From positions 378,077 to 442,076 of the forward strand of contig NW_001865070.1 in assembly GCF_000002865.3 (NCBI RefSeq): a stretch of 64,000 nt of DNA. The letters are read 5' to 3'. This document shows positions 52,836-63,999 of the stretch, piece after piece. The stretch comes from Monosiga brevicollis MX1 (lineage: Eukaryota > Opisthokonta > Choanoflagellata > Craspedida > Salpingoecidae). Numbering within the stretch: position 1 is the stretch's first letter; every line of letters begins with the position of its first letter. The notes under the pieces were generated by a model. The model saw only the letters and a program-made list of their open reading frames with translations, was not told the origin of the DNA and searched no databases. Position numbers and translations under genes: made by a program.

Positions 52836-54545
52836 TCACGTGCTCTGCTCGGGAGGGGGTAAAACCAGGTATTTACCGGCATGGACCACCACGGCCTCAC
52901 CTGTCAGCGAGACCCGGTTCTGGTCGCGCAGCCATCGCACAAACAAGTCACCACCTCGTCGTGATGCCTGAACATATTATATCCAGCAGAAGGGAGTGGC
53001 GAGGATCGATTGCATGAGTGTCAGGTCGGTCTGCGCAACTTCAAGTTGTGTGCAAGCAGCTGGCCAAACCTGTCGGCAGCGTATGCCCTCGACTGGGTCG
53101 CAGCCCAGCTTGCTTATCCAGTATGGTCCAATGCCGCAGTGCGATGAGCCAGTGACGGGATCTGCAGCCGATTGTCGAGAGCCGGCGAGCAGCAAAGGGT
53201 GTTGAAAAGGTTCACAGGATAGAAGTTGCTGAGGGTAGTGTGTGCACAAGGAGTCGGCAAGGGGGTTCGGTCTAAAGATGCAACGCAGCAGCGGACAGCA
53301 CGCAGAGGATTCATTCCTCCTTTGGGACATTGTGCCATACCTTCATCGATGCCAAACACAGGGGCAAAAACGCGCGAGGCCACGGCGGCTTCAAATGGAC
53401 TCGAAGCTCTTGACGCCTCGTCGATCCGTGTGGTGACAATGACACAACGCGCGCCCTGAAGCCCCCGCATCGTCCACATCCCACCGCGCGTGAGAGGTAA
53501 GCCGGGCGGCGTCAATCAAGCCCCATCTTTGATTGACCGCACCTCCAAGTCGGCCAACTGTGAGAAGATTGGCTTGATGGCCATCAAGGCAGGCAGGCCC
53601 CCGTCAATCTCGACCTATCATGACAAGCACACGTTGCATCATGATCGACACGGTTCAACTATCATCGGAAGATCTGGTGAAAGAGCAAGCTCACCAGCAT
53701 GTCCAAGCGGTTGGCCCCGACAAACACAACTTGACTTGGCTCAAGACCAAGCGCAGGCAGTAGCTGTGGCGGGGCTGCTTGGGGCTGTATCACTTCCTCC
53801 GGAAAGTTCAGCGTCACGCGCCTGCGGGCAAACGGCAAAGCGGGCGTGTCACTTTAAGAGCCGCTGCAGAATGGGTAAAGAGGCCCCGAACATTTCATGC
53901 CCGTGCTCTCACCCATCCTCCTCGCGGTGTGCACTCAGCGGCCCTGAGAGACTTGAAAACGAAACCGTTGAGCCAGTCACTGTGGAGCAAGCGCTGAAGT
54001 TGAGAGCTAGACAGCGAAGGCGATGCGCATTGCTTGGTCAATAGACATACCCAAGCCTTGGGCCCACAATGAATGAGCAGCCGCAAGTGTGGCATGCCCA
54101 CACAGATCTACCTACAGGTGGTCCAGGCACGTGGTCACGCCATGCATGCAAGACGCTGAGACTGTTGATGACACTGTTATGCCTGACATCTCGCAGCAAC
54201 GCCGGGCACCCAAGCGCACCCCTCACCTCGCCCCCCGGCGTGAACCAGCGAATGTTGAACTGATCTGGTCCTTCGGGCTGCAGGAAGCATGTTTCGCTCA
54301 AGTTCATCTCCCTACCGCATCCCAAGATCACACATCATTAACCCCTTGTGACCCGACCCTTGTCTGCAGCCAGCGCTGCCATGGCCGAAAGATCGCGTCA
54401 GGAACGCGGTCACGCACACAGCAAGGGCTTGCATCTGGAAGCTCGTGAGCTTCTCTTCCGAGCCCAGCACGATCACGCAGGCCGGGTTGCCCGTGTAGGC
54501 AGCCCCATTCCGCACGAATGCGTCCACGACCTGAAAGCTCAACAT
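52836..54545 (-). CDS. PBLD: PhzF-family isomerase-like protein (PBLD-like)
   Basis: Nine exons on the complement: 54418-54545, 54227-54311, 54051-54111, 53913-53979, 53695-53821, 53543-53614, 53341-53455, 53070-53161, 52836-52967; 879 bp, 292 residues, typical for the family (about 280-300). Motifs in order: F-Q-V-V-D-A-F, G-N-P-A-C-V-I, E-M-N-L-S-E-T (whose second Glu, about residue 49, is the catalytic acid of PhzF), I-R-W-F-T-P, the D-L-C-G-H-A-T-L-A-A-A-H block, and D-P-V-T-G-S-S-H-C-G...P-Y-W. These form the two-domain PhzF/diaminopimelate epimerase-like fold. PhzF isomerises a phenazine precursor in bacteria. The substrate of the eukaryotic PBLD relatives is unknown, so the reaction here is open. 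Start at the ATG (54543-54545) directly before the first beta strand. Confidence 0.9.
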
Positions 54546-54962
54546 GGTTCTTTTAACCCCCGCCCCAATCCAGTCGGCCACACTCGTCTTTCCGCGATCA
54601 ACAAACAGTAAAAAGATACAGTAAAAAGATGCACATCTCTTCTCATGTTAGATGTGTTAGCACACTTGTTGTTGGTGTTTAAAGTTGATGGTGTTCGTTC
54701 ACATGTGAGCTTGAGCTTGAACGATCCACTGATTACACCTGATTGTGATGAGCATCGAGCGTATTTGTTCAACTGAACTGGATGAACAACCGCCAACAAA
54801 CAGGTTCTGGACTACGAGGCGAGTGCCGCCCTCCGCTATGCGCTACATTTCTTCCTATCCTTTAAAGATCAGATTCTTTGCCCACCGGTTGCTCGACCAG
54901 GCCCAGGCAATCGGGCGGTTGGATAAAGTTTGGCAGCAGAGTGTCACCCTCCAAGCACCGAC
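54546..54962. other. Intergenic region
   Basis: 417 bp between the PhzF-like start and the GDAP2-like stop, AT-richer; no exon recognised. Confidence 0.5.
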
Positions 54963-57327
54963 TCACAAATGCCCCAGCGAGGCGCTTGACGATTCAGGCT
55001 GCGGCTGTCCGTTTAACTTGAATCAAGGCAAAGCATGGGCGCCCGGTACAGGTGGGAGGCGGGGGGGGGGGGGGAACAATGCAGCAGGGTGAGCTCTCTT
55101 CCCAGTGACATATGGACGGGAAATGAAGGCATACCTCGGCATCTGCTTCGTAGATATACCCCGGTAATCCGCTCATTTCTGTGCCCAACTTGCCAGTAAG
55201 CTCCGCTAGCTGCAACAGTCAGCGCAAGATATCAGACCCACTTGACTCACCACACGCCACCTCGAGGCAGCACGCAATGAAAGAGCACCTTGCAGGCGGA
55301 TCAAGCTCGGCAAAATGATCAATCTTACCGAAGAACAGTGTGTAATTCGTGCTCGCAAGCGTGCAGGGACTGTCCACCAAATGGCCACCTTTCAGCAATG
55401 CACCCGGGGAGGCAGCAGCACGTCAGCATAGCTGCGACCGCCACACACCATCGGTTTGTACTCGGAAGAATATGTGCCTACAAGCAGCGGGAGTTTTGAA
55501 ATCACAAGCTGCATACCTTGGCCAGCCATGTCGAGTGCACAAAATAAAAGGACGCCAAATTATCAAAGTACCTGTGGCACCAGGGCGCAGCGCTTGGTGA
55601 GTGGGTCGGACAAGTGGTATATAGTCACGGCTCAAAACACACAAAGGGCTGGCGCTCTGCGCCACCATGTGCGGCTCACCGTTGATCGAGGTATGCCTCC
55701 AGCAAGCGGAGAAAGGCCGATTGCGGTCGCTGGTCGCTGTCCGTGGCGCTGTGAAAATAGATGCAGATAAAAGGTTCTGTCACAACTGCATCGAGCTGGG
55801 CAGCCAAGTGGCACACTAGCTCGCTGGGCGAGTCTTTGGCTAAGAAACGACGTCCATAGATAAAAACAACCGGCGAGCCGTGAATGCGGCGACGTCCAAC
55901 TTCCAACAAGCATCGTTTCTCCATGCTTGGCAAGGGGTTTGCTCGAGCCAAGCGCAGGAGTTGCTGGTATCGGCGCCGCTGAGATGTCTCAGCACCCTCC
56001 TCGTGCCCTATGCTTTGGCGCGCATACAACTGCTCCTGGCGTTGTGCGTCAAAGTCTGACTGGCGCGTGGCGAAACTGCGGGCATCAAAGCCCTCCTGCT
56101 CAATGACCGCCACGTCATCCACAAAGACGTCGCCAGACTGCGTGGTGTGTGAAGCTTCCAGAGAAGTCGGTCCGGTAGACACGCGCTGCGAACTCGTTCT
56201 TGACATGTGGCTCACCACACGAAGCGCACGCTCTGGAAGCACCGGCTCGCCCGTGACGGGGTCCCCGAGGTCACTTGGCAGCAGGGGTGCATACTGCACA
56301 GCCTCGCTGTGCGAGCGAGGAAAATAGGCCGGTAGCAGTGCCTGGTATGCCGGCCATTCCTCAGCTGTCAGGCTCAAGACGACAACCTCGGGAAACTGGG
56401 CTCGCTCAAGCTGACGTCGTAAGATCACTTGAATGGAGGTACCGTAAGCGAAACACAGCCGTTCAGATGAGTGACGGGACACGCAAACGATGCCGAACAG
56501 AGAGGGCAGCGGCAACGAGCCGCGCAGCAGATGGACATCGAATCTTACTTAGTGTCAAGTGGATGCCTCGCTCCATGGGAAAAGCAGGGTGGTAGTTATG
56601 AAGAGCGGGCAAAACGACCGAATTGGCCTTTAGATCCCTGGGAGACGGAGGGGGCATCATGACATTCAAGGGGACAATGAGCACCACGGAACAGTCCTGA
56701 AATGTCTGTGGCTGCATTGAAGTTGGGGTGGCAACGCCCAGATGTGCTTTGTGCCTCACCACTTACATAAGCGCATCAAAAACACGACGGTGACAGGCAT
56801 ACAAAGCACTTTCAGCTGCTGTTTGGAAACGCTCTTGCCAGCGAGGCGTGACAGTATTAATCACGTGCCTAGAACGGGTTTGCAAAACGTGATATCAGTC
56901 CACCAAAACGAGCGAGCGAGTGAGACAGAGACAGAGACAGAAACAGAAACAGAAACGGAAACAGAAACAGAAACAGAGAGATGGAGACAGCCAAGTTTGC
57001 AAGCGTGTGCCTCTAGCAAGTATGACTTTACCTAGCCAAAGGTGTGTCACAGGGCACGATTACAGTCTCGCCAGTTCGGCACGAGTGAAGGCGGGCAAGA
57101 TCGGGATCGTCGATGCCTTTTGAGAAGAGATTGAGCAAGCGCGTGAGAGGGGGGGCTGTCCCGAGTCTGCTTTGCGCATGTTTGCGATGCCCAGCAAAGT
57201 TCTGCATGCTGCATGAGCAAACCTGTAATGCGAAGCAGGGCTCGGGCTCGCGGGCATGGCGTGGCAAAGCTCTCGGCATTGCCGTTCACAATGGCAGTGG
57301 CAGGGACGCCATGTAAGTCGCCCTGCC
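54963..57327 (-). CDS. GDAP2: GDAP2-like protein: macro domain plus CRAL-TRIO domain
   Basis: Exons on the complement, borders approximate except where clear. The macro domain starts near 57327 with G-D-L-H-G-V-P-A-T-A-I-V-N-G-N. The next exon holds C-R-T-G-E-T-V-I-V-P (57030-57120), then H-V-I-N-T-V-T-P-R-W-Q (56772-56865). A large exon (about 55681-56440) ends the macro part with L-L-P-A-Y-F-P-R-S, continues with V-T-G-E-P-V-L-P-E-R, and begins the CRAL-TRIO part (V-V-F-I-Y-G-R-R). Later exons give L-A-S-F-Y-F-V-H-S-T-W-L and F-F-G-K-I-D-H-F-A-E-L. A proposed last exon ends at 54963. The same order and many of the same motifs occur in animal GDAP2. Macro domains bind ADP-ribose-type ligands and CRAL-TRIO domains bind lipids; the GDAP2 function is unclear. 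The first exon(s), upstream of 57327, were not resolved. Confidence 0.8.
56925..56980. repeat. Hexanucleotide array (GAGACA / GAAACA)
   Basis: About nine tandem six-base units within a GDAP2-like intron. Confidence 0.9.
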
Positions 57328-57961
57328 TGATATTATGGACCGATCAAGTTGAGAGCAAGTGAATTGGTTCCAAACCCGAGGATATGTAGGAGGAGGTGCG
57401 TCGGAAAGCGACAGGGAGCGCTGGGTCATCGACCAGACGCAAGAGCTAAAAGGTCGAGCCCTGTGGCTGAGAAATGAACACACTCACCACACACGGAGTC
57501 GTCGATTAATGTCTGCATTGGGGAGTAAGCGGAGCCCAGGAGTGGCTGCCGGCTTGAGCGGGTCGGCAGCCCGATCTTTGGCCTGCTAAAGGCCAAGGAA
57601 AGGTAGCAGAGGCAGACCGGTCAGACGACTCGGCTTGAAAAAGGCTGCGGAGCCAGCCATGGCTACTGCAAACAACCTACTGCTTGCCATGAAGGCAGGT
57701 GCGATGCCGTAGCCAGCTGCGACCACTCGTCGGAATTGGCCATGGGCACGCTTTTCGCGGGGGCAGGCACAACGCAACTACACGAAAAGGCACATGAGAT
57801 TATAACTCCCGTTTTGTTCCTGCCCCGCAAGCCCCAGCACACGCTCAGTCTGGTAGCACCAGCAAGACACGGCAGGCTGGGCAAAGGACGGAGCAGGCCC
57901 GAGAGGGGGGGGGAGGGGGCTTGTTCAGAAGAGGTCGAAATGTGTGTGTGTGCCGTTGAAA

Positions 57962-58018
<57 letters not shown>

Positions 58019-58100
58019 CAGCATTGACTGCTAGATGTCAGACAAAATTTGAAAGGGTTGATTTCTTTTTATTTATGCTACTTTACTCGAACGACGCACA
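57328..58100. other. 5' side of GDAP2-like gene with an (AC)n tract
   Basis: Probably contains the unresolved first exon(s) and promoter of the GDAP2-like gene and the 3' end of the beta-lactamase-like gene. A poly-G run lies near 57905-57917 and a (CA)n tract at 57964-58015. Confidence 0.4.
57964..58015. repeat. (AC)n microsatellite
   Basis: About 52 bp of uninterrupted AC. Confidence 0.95.
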
Positions 58101-60033
58101 CTACAAGAGGGCGCTGTTGACGAGGGCGCGAAGATCACGGCGGAAGGGGTAGGTGGATGATGGTACGAGCTGGGTCATGAGAATACACGCCGTTTGCTCC
58201 TGAAAGTCAATCCAAAAGGCGGTTGATGCCATGCCGCCCCAAGAGCATTCACCTCGAGACACGATGGCGCGCACCTGATCATGCGCCAAGCAACATGAGG
58301 GTCGGGAGATTGGTGAGATGGACACAACCAGAAGCTTCAGACTCATATGCCGAGCAGTGTGGGGTAAAAGTATTCGAGTCGAGACCTGTGTCCTGAATTG
58401 CAGTGGGCTAGGCAACAGGCAACAATGCGGCGTACCTTGGCCGGATCCACCACGACAGCAAAGCCATAGCCAAAGCCCGTGCCAAGACGGTTGGCACCGA
58501 GAAACCGCGGCTGACCATAGTCACCCAGGTCCCCCTGCAATTGGTTGCGAGTCATGTGCTGTACTGTCTTGCGCCCAAGAATGCGTTGCCCGTTCAGCGA
58601 GCCTGAAGAGGACAATGGAAGGCAAAATGGTTGCAGAGCAAACAAGCGCAACAAGCATCAGCGGCATCAGCGCGGCATCAGCGGCAGCAGCGGCATTGGA
58701 GGTGGGGAATGTGTGCAGCCCGATCGACGCACGAGGCACGGATACCTACCGTAGTTGAGGAGCATGTTGACGAAGCGCGTGTAATCGGGGAGGGTGCTGA
58801 CGAGGCCACCTCCACCGGCGTGGACTTTGGGGTCAGAACTGTAGTAGGCGTCATTGTTCAGGCGCGCAAAAGGTGCCACAGGCACTGTACCAAAGGCGGA
58901 CGGGACCATGGTGGGGGCGCCAGAGACCCGATAGCAAGCAGCAAAGCGGTGCCGGCTGGCGGCGGGCACAAAAAAACCCGTGTCGTGCATCTTGAGAGGG
59001 GCAAAAATATTTTCTTGAAAGAATTGACCCAGGCGTTGACCCGATATGACTTCGACCACGCATCCCAGAACATCCGTGGCGTTGGAGTAAAGCCATTGTG
59101 TACCTGGCTCATAGACCAAGGGAAGCTGAGCCAAGCGGTTGACGGCTTCGAGCAGGGTACCGCCTGAATTCAGCGAGTGAGTTCAAAGTTGGCAGCGGCA
59201 AGTCGACAATGTACAGAGCGGAGCGCGGGAGGCAAGAACGACGGGGTGTGCGTCTGTTTTTTTTTCGGCCCACGCACCCGTTTCGTCACCATGATCAACG
59301 TAGGCAAAAACAATGTTATTGTCACGATACTGCTTGGACACGCCGTGCTCATCGGTCAGAAACCTGAGCGTCGCCCCCAAACCCGGGGGCACCGGGCGAC
59401 ACGGAAGTGAGGCGACCCAACCACCAGGTTTTTGACACCAGCAAGCCATTGCCACACGCATCGCCGCACTGACCAGTACGAGAGGCCTGCTGTGTGAGTA
59501 AGAAGGTGATGAATCGTGATCGGGGTGGGGCAGGGGGCCGTCTCGATGGTGCCATCGGGTCGGTGTCCAGTGGCCATCTGGACGTCGGCAAACGCCGGAA
59601 TGTACTTGCTGACAGGCTCGTCCAGGTCCAGCAGGCCGCGTTCGTAGAGCATCATGATGGCGGTGGAGGTGATGGGTTTGGTCATGCTGTAGATGCGGAA
59701 GATGGTATCCGCGGCAATGGGCTGCTGCGTGTCCACATTGACAACGCCGGCAAAGTGGCGATAGGCCAACTGACCGCGACGCACGACGGCAAGACTGAGG
59801 CCGGCCACGCGCCGCAGCTCGACTTGCTCGTCCAGATAGCTTGTGATACGCTGCGAGGCCGATGGATCCATGGCCTCAACGTCAATCACCGTCCCATTTC
59901 TCTCGGTAGCCATGGGTAGTTTGGTACCGTGCGTTGTGGCGCTGTTGGGCTCACATTCAAAGCCCAGCCAGCCAGCCAGCCGCTCCATCGCGCGCTGGCC
60001 CAGACCAGAGAGCAGCACAAGGCCGATGGCCAT
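58101..60033 (-). CDS. Class-C beta-lactamase-like serine hydrolase
   Basis: Five exons on the complement: 59474-60033, 59278-59363, 58750-59163, 58436-58602, 58101-58274; 1,401 bp, 466 residues. The penicillin-binding-protein/beta-lactamase fold is shown by the nucleophile motif S-M-T-K (about S116-K119), the Y-S-N motif (about 241-243) after G-T-Q-W-L, and H-A-G-G-G-G-L near 315 in place of the K-T-G triad. The C-terminus keeps the G-F-G-Y-G-F strand and W-G-G. An N-terminal hydrophobic stretch (M-A-I-G-L-V-L-L-S-G-L-G) suggests membrane or organelle targeting. Eukaryotic relatives are LACTB and the EstB-type esterases; they act on peptides or esters, not antibiotics. The open frame extends upstream of 60033 without an ATG, so an unseen upstream exon is possible. 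The introns show the gene is resident, whatever its origin. Confidence 0.85.
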
Positions 60034-61128
60034 GATGAAGATAGGTTCAATTGCAAGATACTTTATTCTCTCCCGTCCTGGCCGGTCCAACGCCAGTCTG
60101 TAGCGCCGCACAGAGCAGCAACAGCCCTGATCAATGGCAGACCTTGCGCCAAATTCGAGTGAGCCACAAAGTGTGTGCACCTGGGACAGTGTCCGCAACT
60201 GTCACTGACTTCGTGATTTGTCCGTCGGTGTGTCCATGACTCAAGTCGAACAGGTGTTGAGGACAATCGTTGGAACGTTACAGCCGACTCTCGGGTGGCT
60301 CGGATGCTCGGTGTTTTCTGGAGGAAACTCCAACACGTTCAAAAACGTGTTATTCTTAGATGACACATGTAACAATCATGGGCTCACCACACGCCAAAAT
60401 CCAATTTGGTAATGAAGTACAGTTAATAAAGCACACATAGACATGCTCGAGGCCATGGGTCGAGCTCGTCCCGGAGAGGACATTGTGTCGCTGACCATGG
60501 ATAACCATGACGCACACCACCCTGTTCGTAAGCCAAGAAGTGATATCGCGCCACCACAGGCTCCCAACTGTCTTAATCTATTGTTAGCGCCTCCCCCTTA
60601 ACCCCCTTACCCCCTTAAGCTTTTTCCCTACTCCCTTAAGCTTCTTCCCCTTGAACCCCTTACGCCCGTTCTCCTTCCCCTAAAGACCCACGATGGCATG
60701 CGCATCGTCATCATCACTTTGGATTCACAATGACAGCTTGCCCAGCTTGATCGAGTCCTCTGGGTTGTGTGTGTGTGGTTCTCTCGCATCACCCACCACA
60801 ACACCACGCCATTCACCACTTCACTTCCAAGAGACAAGACAAGCCACAAAGCGTTTGACGGTATTTTCTCTCTCTCTCACTCCCTCCCTCTCTCTCTCTC
60901 TCTCATTCACGCGTGTTGTGTTGTGTTGTGTTGTGTTTGCTCGCGCGGCCGTCCCCGTCCCCGCCAAACACCGCCGCTTCCCTTTGATCTGAGCGATTGT
61001 GCTCGCGGCAATCGCTGCATGCATTTTGCTTCCGTGTTCTCGGACCTTTGACTGGAATAAACGGACGAGCTTTGTGCGTCAACTTTTTTTGATCCGCTCA
61101 CGCGGTCTGATTCACACCACCACCCACC
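60034..61128. promoter_or_regulatory. Divergent intergenic region with CCCTTA-rich and (CT)n stretches
   Basis: Separates two divergent genes. At 60588-60680 the plus strand shows irregular tandem CCCTTA / CCTTAAGCTT units. (CT)n patches lie at 60866-60903 and a short TTGTG array at 60916-60937. No coding exon supported; transcription signals not resolved. Confidence 0.5.
60588..60680. repeat. Irregular CCCTTA/AAGCTT tandem repeat
   Basis: Repeated CCCTTA, CCCCCTTA and CCCTTAAGCTT units over about 90 bp, nearly free of G on the plus strand. Confidence 0.75.
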
Positions 61129-62508
61129 ATGGCGGAGACGTGTACCTTCTTTCAAGGTGATAGCACGGTCGTCGCCACCGTCCAGAGCAGTCTTTGCTAC
61201 TGTGACGACACGGGCGCCTGGCGAGAGGAGGTTTTGCTCGCAACTCAGAACGGCCGCAAAACCACCGCCTCACGCATTGGCCGCCACGATGGTCGTCTGT
61301 GGAATTTGCCCTTTCCCGATGGCATGGAAATTGCCCGCTTTGGTGACGACATGCCCGCCATCTTTGCCATTCCCAATGAGGAGAAAAACCTCTCCAACTG
61401 TCCTCGCCTCAAGCTCTACCGCCGGCGCCTCATGAAACACTGCGAGGGTGTTACCTTTGATCTCACCAAGAACAAGGATCTGATCTGTGCCCTCCCCTAC
61501 AACACCTACGGCATGGATGCTATCTGGCGCTTTTTGTTTTGCTTCAAGTCGGAACAGGGCCAACTCCATTGGGCCGTCACCAAGGAGCTTTTCAAACTCT
61601 GCAAAAACAGCAAAACCACCACACAGCGCGTGCGTCGCGACTCCACGTCCTCGGTGGTTTCATCCGCTTCGAGTAGCTCTACGCCGCGCCGAACAACTTC
61701 CCGAGTCAAAGCGGAGCCCACCTCGGACGTCATTTCCCATTACCAGCAACAGCAACAGCAACAACAGTGGAGTGCCATGGAGGATTCCTTTCCCGCCGCG
61801 CCTTTTGCTCAACCTCAGCAGACCTTTCAACAACCGCAACAACACCATGCGACGTCCTACGGCCCCGGCATGCGCGTCTTGCGTCGCGGTTTGCCCGGTG
61901 TGTTTGTCATTGACCACGTCGATGCCCAAACGGGAACCGTCTATCTTCAATCTCGCCACGGTGCCCACATGGTGGAGCCGGTCGATCCTACGCACATTAT
62001 GCCTGCTGGTCCCGCTCCCCCAGCTTCCCTTGCCACCAACCTCAATAGCTTTGCGCACCAACATCAAGACTCGCTCTTGGACAGCATGCAACACCACCAC
62101 GCCGGCCCCGTGGCCTCGTCAGAGTTCCCTGATGTGCCCCATCACCTCTTGCAGCCCACTTTGGCGCAGCAACAACAACACCAGCACCAACAACAGCTGC
62201 TGCTCCCCAACCAACAGCAGCTGTCTCACCAACTGCCCATGACTGGTGGCTTTGAGCAAGAGGAAGCTTTCCCTGGCCTCATGCTCGAAGCACCCTTTGA
62301 CATGCCCCTGGATGATGGCATGGATGCTACCGAGGATTTGCTCCCTGCCTCACCCGACATTCCCATCCCCTCACTTCCCAACATGGATGGTGCTTACTGG
62401 AATGCCGAGGATTCGGGTGATGTAGACTTTGATATGATGCTGCCTTCACTGGGCATGGACAATTTTGCCAGTGCCGTCCCCTCCTTCCTGGATGAGCAGT
62501 ATCATTGA
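61129..62508 (+). CDS. Unrecognised Q-rich protein, possibly a transcription regulator
   Basis: Single exon of 459 codons with a good initiation context (CACCATGGC). I do not recognise the family. Residues 1-160 form a compact, presumably folded domain with six or more Cys and many aromatics (S-L-C-Y-C-D-D, L-W-N-L-P-F-P, L-K-L-Y-R-R-R-L-M-K-H-C, I-W-R-F-L-F-C-F). A basic Ser/Thr-rich linker with R-V-R-R follows (about 165-200), then Gln/His-rich stretches (about 205-245 and 345-370). A short segment around 250-290 looks folded (G-M-R-V-L-R-R-G-L-P-G-V-F-V-I-D). The C-terminal 90 residues are acidic and hydrophobic (E-D-L-L-P-A-S-P-D-I-P, D-F-D-M-M-L-P-S-L), like an activation domain. Polyglutamine plus an acidic tail favours a nuclear regulator, but this is inference. 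Confidence 0.8.
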   Translation: MAETCTFFQGDSTVVATVQSSLCYCDDTGAWREEVLLATQNGRKTTASRIGRHDGRLWNLPFPDGMEIARFGDDMPAIFAIPNEEKNLSNCPRLKLYRRRLMKHCEGVTFDLTKNKDLICALPYNTYGMDAIWRFLFCFKSEQGQLHWAVTKELFKLCKNSKTTTQRVRRDSTSSVVSSASSSSTPRRTTSRVKAEPTSDVISHYQQQQQQQQWSAMEDSFPAAPFAQPQQTFQQPQQHHATSYGPGMRVLRRGLPGVFVIDHVDAQTGTVYLQSRHGAHMVEPVDPTHIMPAGPAPPASLATNLNSFAHQHQDSLLDSMQHHHAGPVASSEFPDVPHHLLQPTLAQQQQHQHQQQLLLPNQQQLSHQLPMTGGFEQEEAFPGLMLEAPFDMPLDDGMDATEDLLPASPDIPIPSLPNMDGAYWNAEDSGDVDFDMMLPSLGMDNFASAVPSFLDEQYH

Positions 62509-63280
62509 GATTTCAAGAGTGTTTACACACTTTGTTTTCTTTAGCTTCTCCATATCTTATCGTGTAGCTTCCTTGCCTTTGCCCGTGCTCTTGATGGGCG
62601 ACCCCGACCCAAGTTCATTCTTTTAGATTGCCTTGGGTCGGCTGTGTGAAACTCAAGATGTGACGTGCGCGTTTAGTGCCGTGTGTCTTCAGTGGTCTTA
62701 TATTTACCACCACGCTTTTAGGTTGTTGTTTTTTCTGTTTTGGCTTTTGCCATGTGTTCCCATCGCCCCACCTCAGTCATTGCCTGCTGAGGAGGAGGGT
62801 GTCTGAAATGCCTGGTATATTAGGTTTAGTTGGTGTTTTCTGGATATTTTTTTCTTTTGAGGTGGGGGTGAGGTGTCGACGGTTGTTGTGCCAGTCCCCT
62901 CTCTCTTCTCGGTCTGCCACTAGTGTGCGCAGTCTTTTGTTTTCCCGTGATGTCTTTTTGGTCTGACTCTCTCTGGTCGTGTTTTCTTGTGTTAACTCAC
63001 GCATGTAAAAGTTTTAGTGCCTCTGTTCTTGCCTGGTCTGCATTCGTGTGTGGACTGGGCTTGCCGTCTATCAAGCTAGTTCCTGATGCCCTGTGTGCCA
63101 GTTTGGCACGTTTGTAACAGTACAAACAAATTGAAGCGTTTATCTTCCTTTCACTTCTCTCTCATGTGGAAAAGAAAAGAAAAGAGAGTCAAGATTATGG
63201 ACTGCGGACAATTAATGTAATGTTCTCGCTGCTGCATTTTGTGAAACAAAACTCGACGTTTGAGCACTCGAGCATAGAGC
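62509..63280. other. Intergenic region
   Basis: T-rich 3' UTR of the Q-rich gene followed by the upstream region of the PRMT7-like gene; no exon seen. Confidence 0.5.
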
Positions 63281-63947
63281 ATGGCCAGCCATCAACTTGC
63301 CCCTCAACTGCGGACCGCCGCAGAGGAACTACCTCCACTCACATCTGATACGTGCATGATCAAGGATGTAGCCCGGGTACGAATGGCGAATGAGCCCCTT
63401 TTTGCCAGCAGCTCCTGTCATTGATTTCGCCCCGCGCTGCTCGGCTGTCAGTCAGCGGTTTTACCTCATAAACCCGAACCATGTTCACAGAACGAAGCCT
63501 ATGAAGAGGCTCTACGCCAGCTGATTCAGCCCGGCGCACGAGTGCTTGAGATTGGTGCTGGTACAGGACTGCTGGTCATGGCGGCACAACGTCTTGGCGC
63601 GCACGCCGTCACGACAATTGAGGTGGGCCAACCAAGCTCCCCGCCAGCTTCCGAAGACAGCCCACTTCATGAAGCATGTCTGAATGACAAGGCTCTCATT
63701 GACCACACACTAGCAGATGGATGAAGACATGGCTAGCATCGCACGTCACACACTGGCAGCCCAATCAACCGCCAATCAGGTTTTTCTCATCGAGGGCGCC
63801 AGCACTGAGGTCTCAGCCTCCAAACTCTTTCCAAATGACGCTGACGTCGCTTCAGGACAGCAGCCACCCCATGTGCTTGTGTCGGAGATTGTCGACAGCG
63901 AGCTGTTGGGTGAGGGCATTCTGCCCAGCCTGCGTGATGCCAATGAG
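63281..63947 (+). CDS. PRMT7: PRMT7-like arginine methyltransferase, 5' exons (3' end outside window)
   Basis: Three exons: 63281-63376, 63491-63622, 63717-63947, all joined in phase 0 (153 residues); the next donor is GTACCC at 63948. The protein opens with a short N-terminus, then R-N-E-A-Y (equivalent to the R-N-x-x-Y region of PRMT7). The S-adenosylmethionine motif I is V-L-E-I-G-A-G-T-G (about 50-58), followed by T-T-I-E (acidic residue after strand 2) and the double-E loop V-S-E-I-V-D-S-E-L-L-G-E-G. The latter is the PRMT7 form rather than that of PRMT1. The family monomethylates arginines in histones and splicing factors. The second, degenerate methyltransferase half would lie to the right. 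Confidence 0.85.
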
Positions 63948-63985
63948 GTACCCTTTCAATGTCCGGCAACTTCATTGCTGCGGTG

Positions 63986-63999
63986 CCCCCCCCCCCCCC
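63986..63999. repeat. Poly-C run at window edge
   Basis: Fourteen consecutive C just inside the right edge, in a PRMT7-like intron. Confidence 0.9.
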
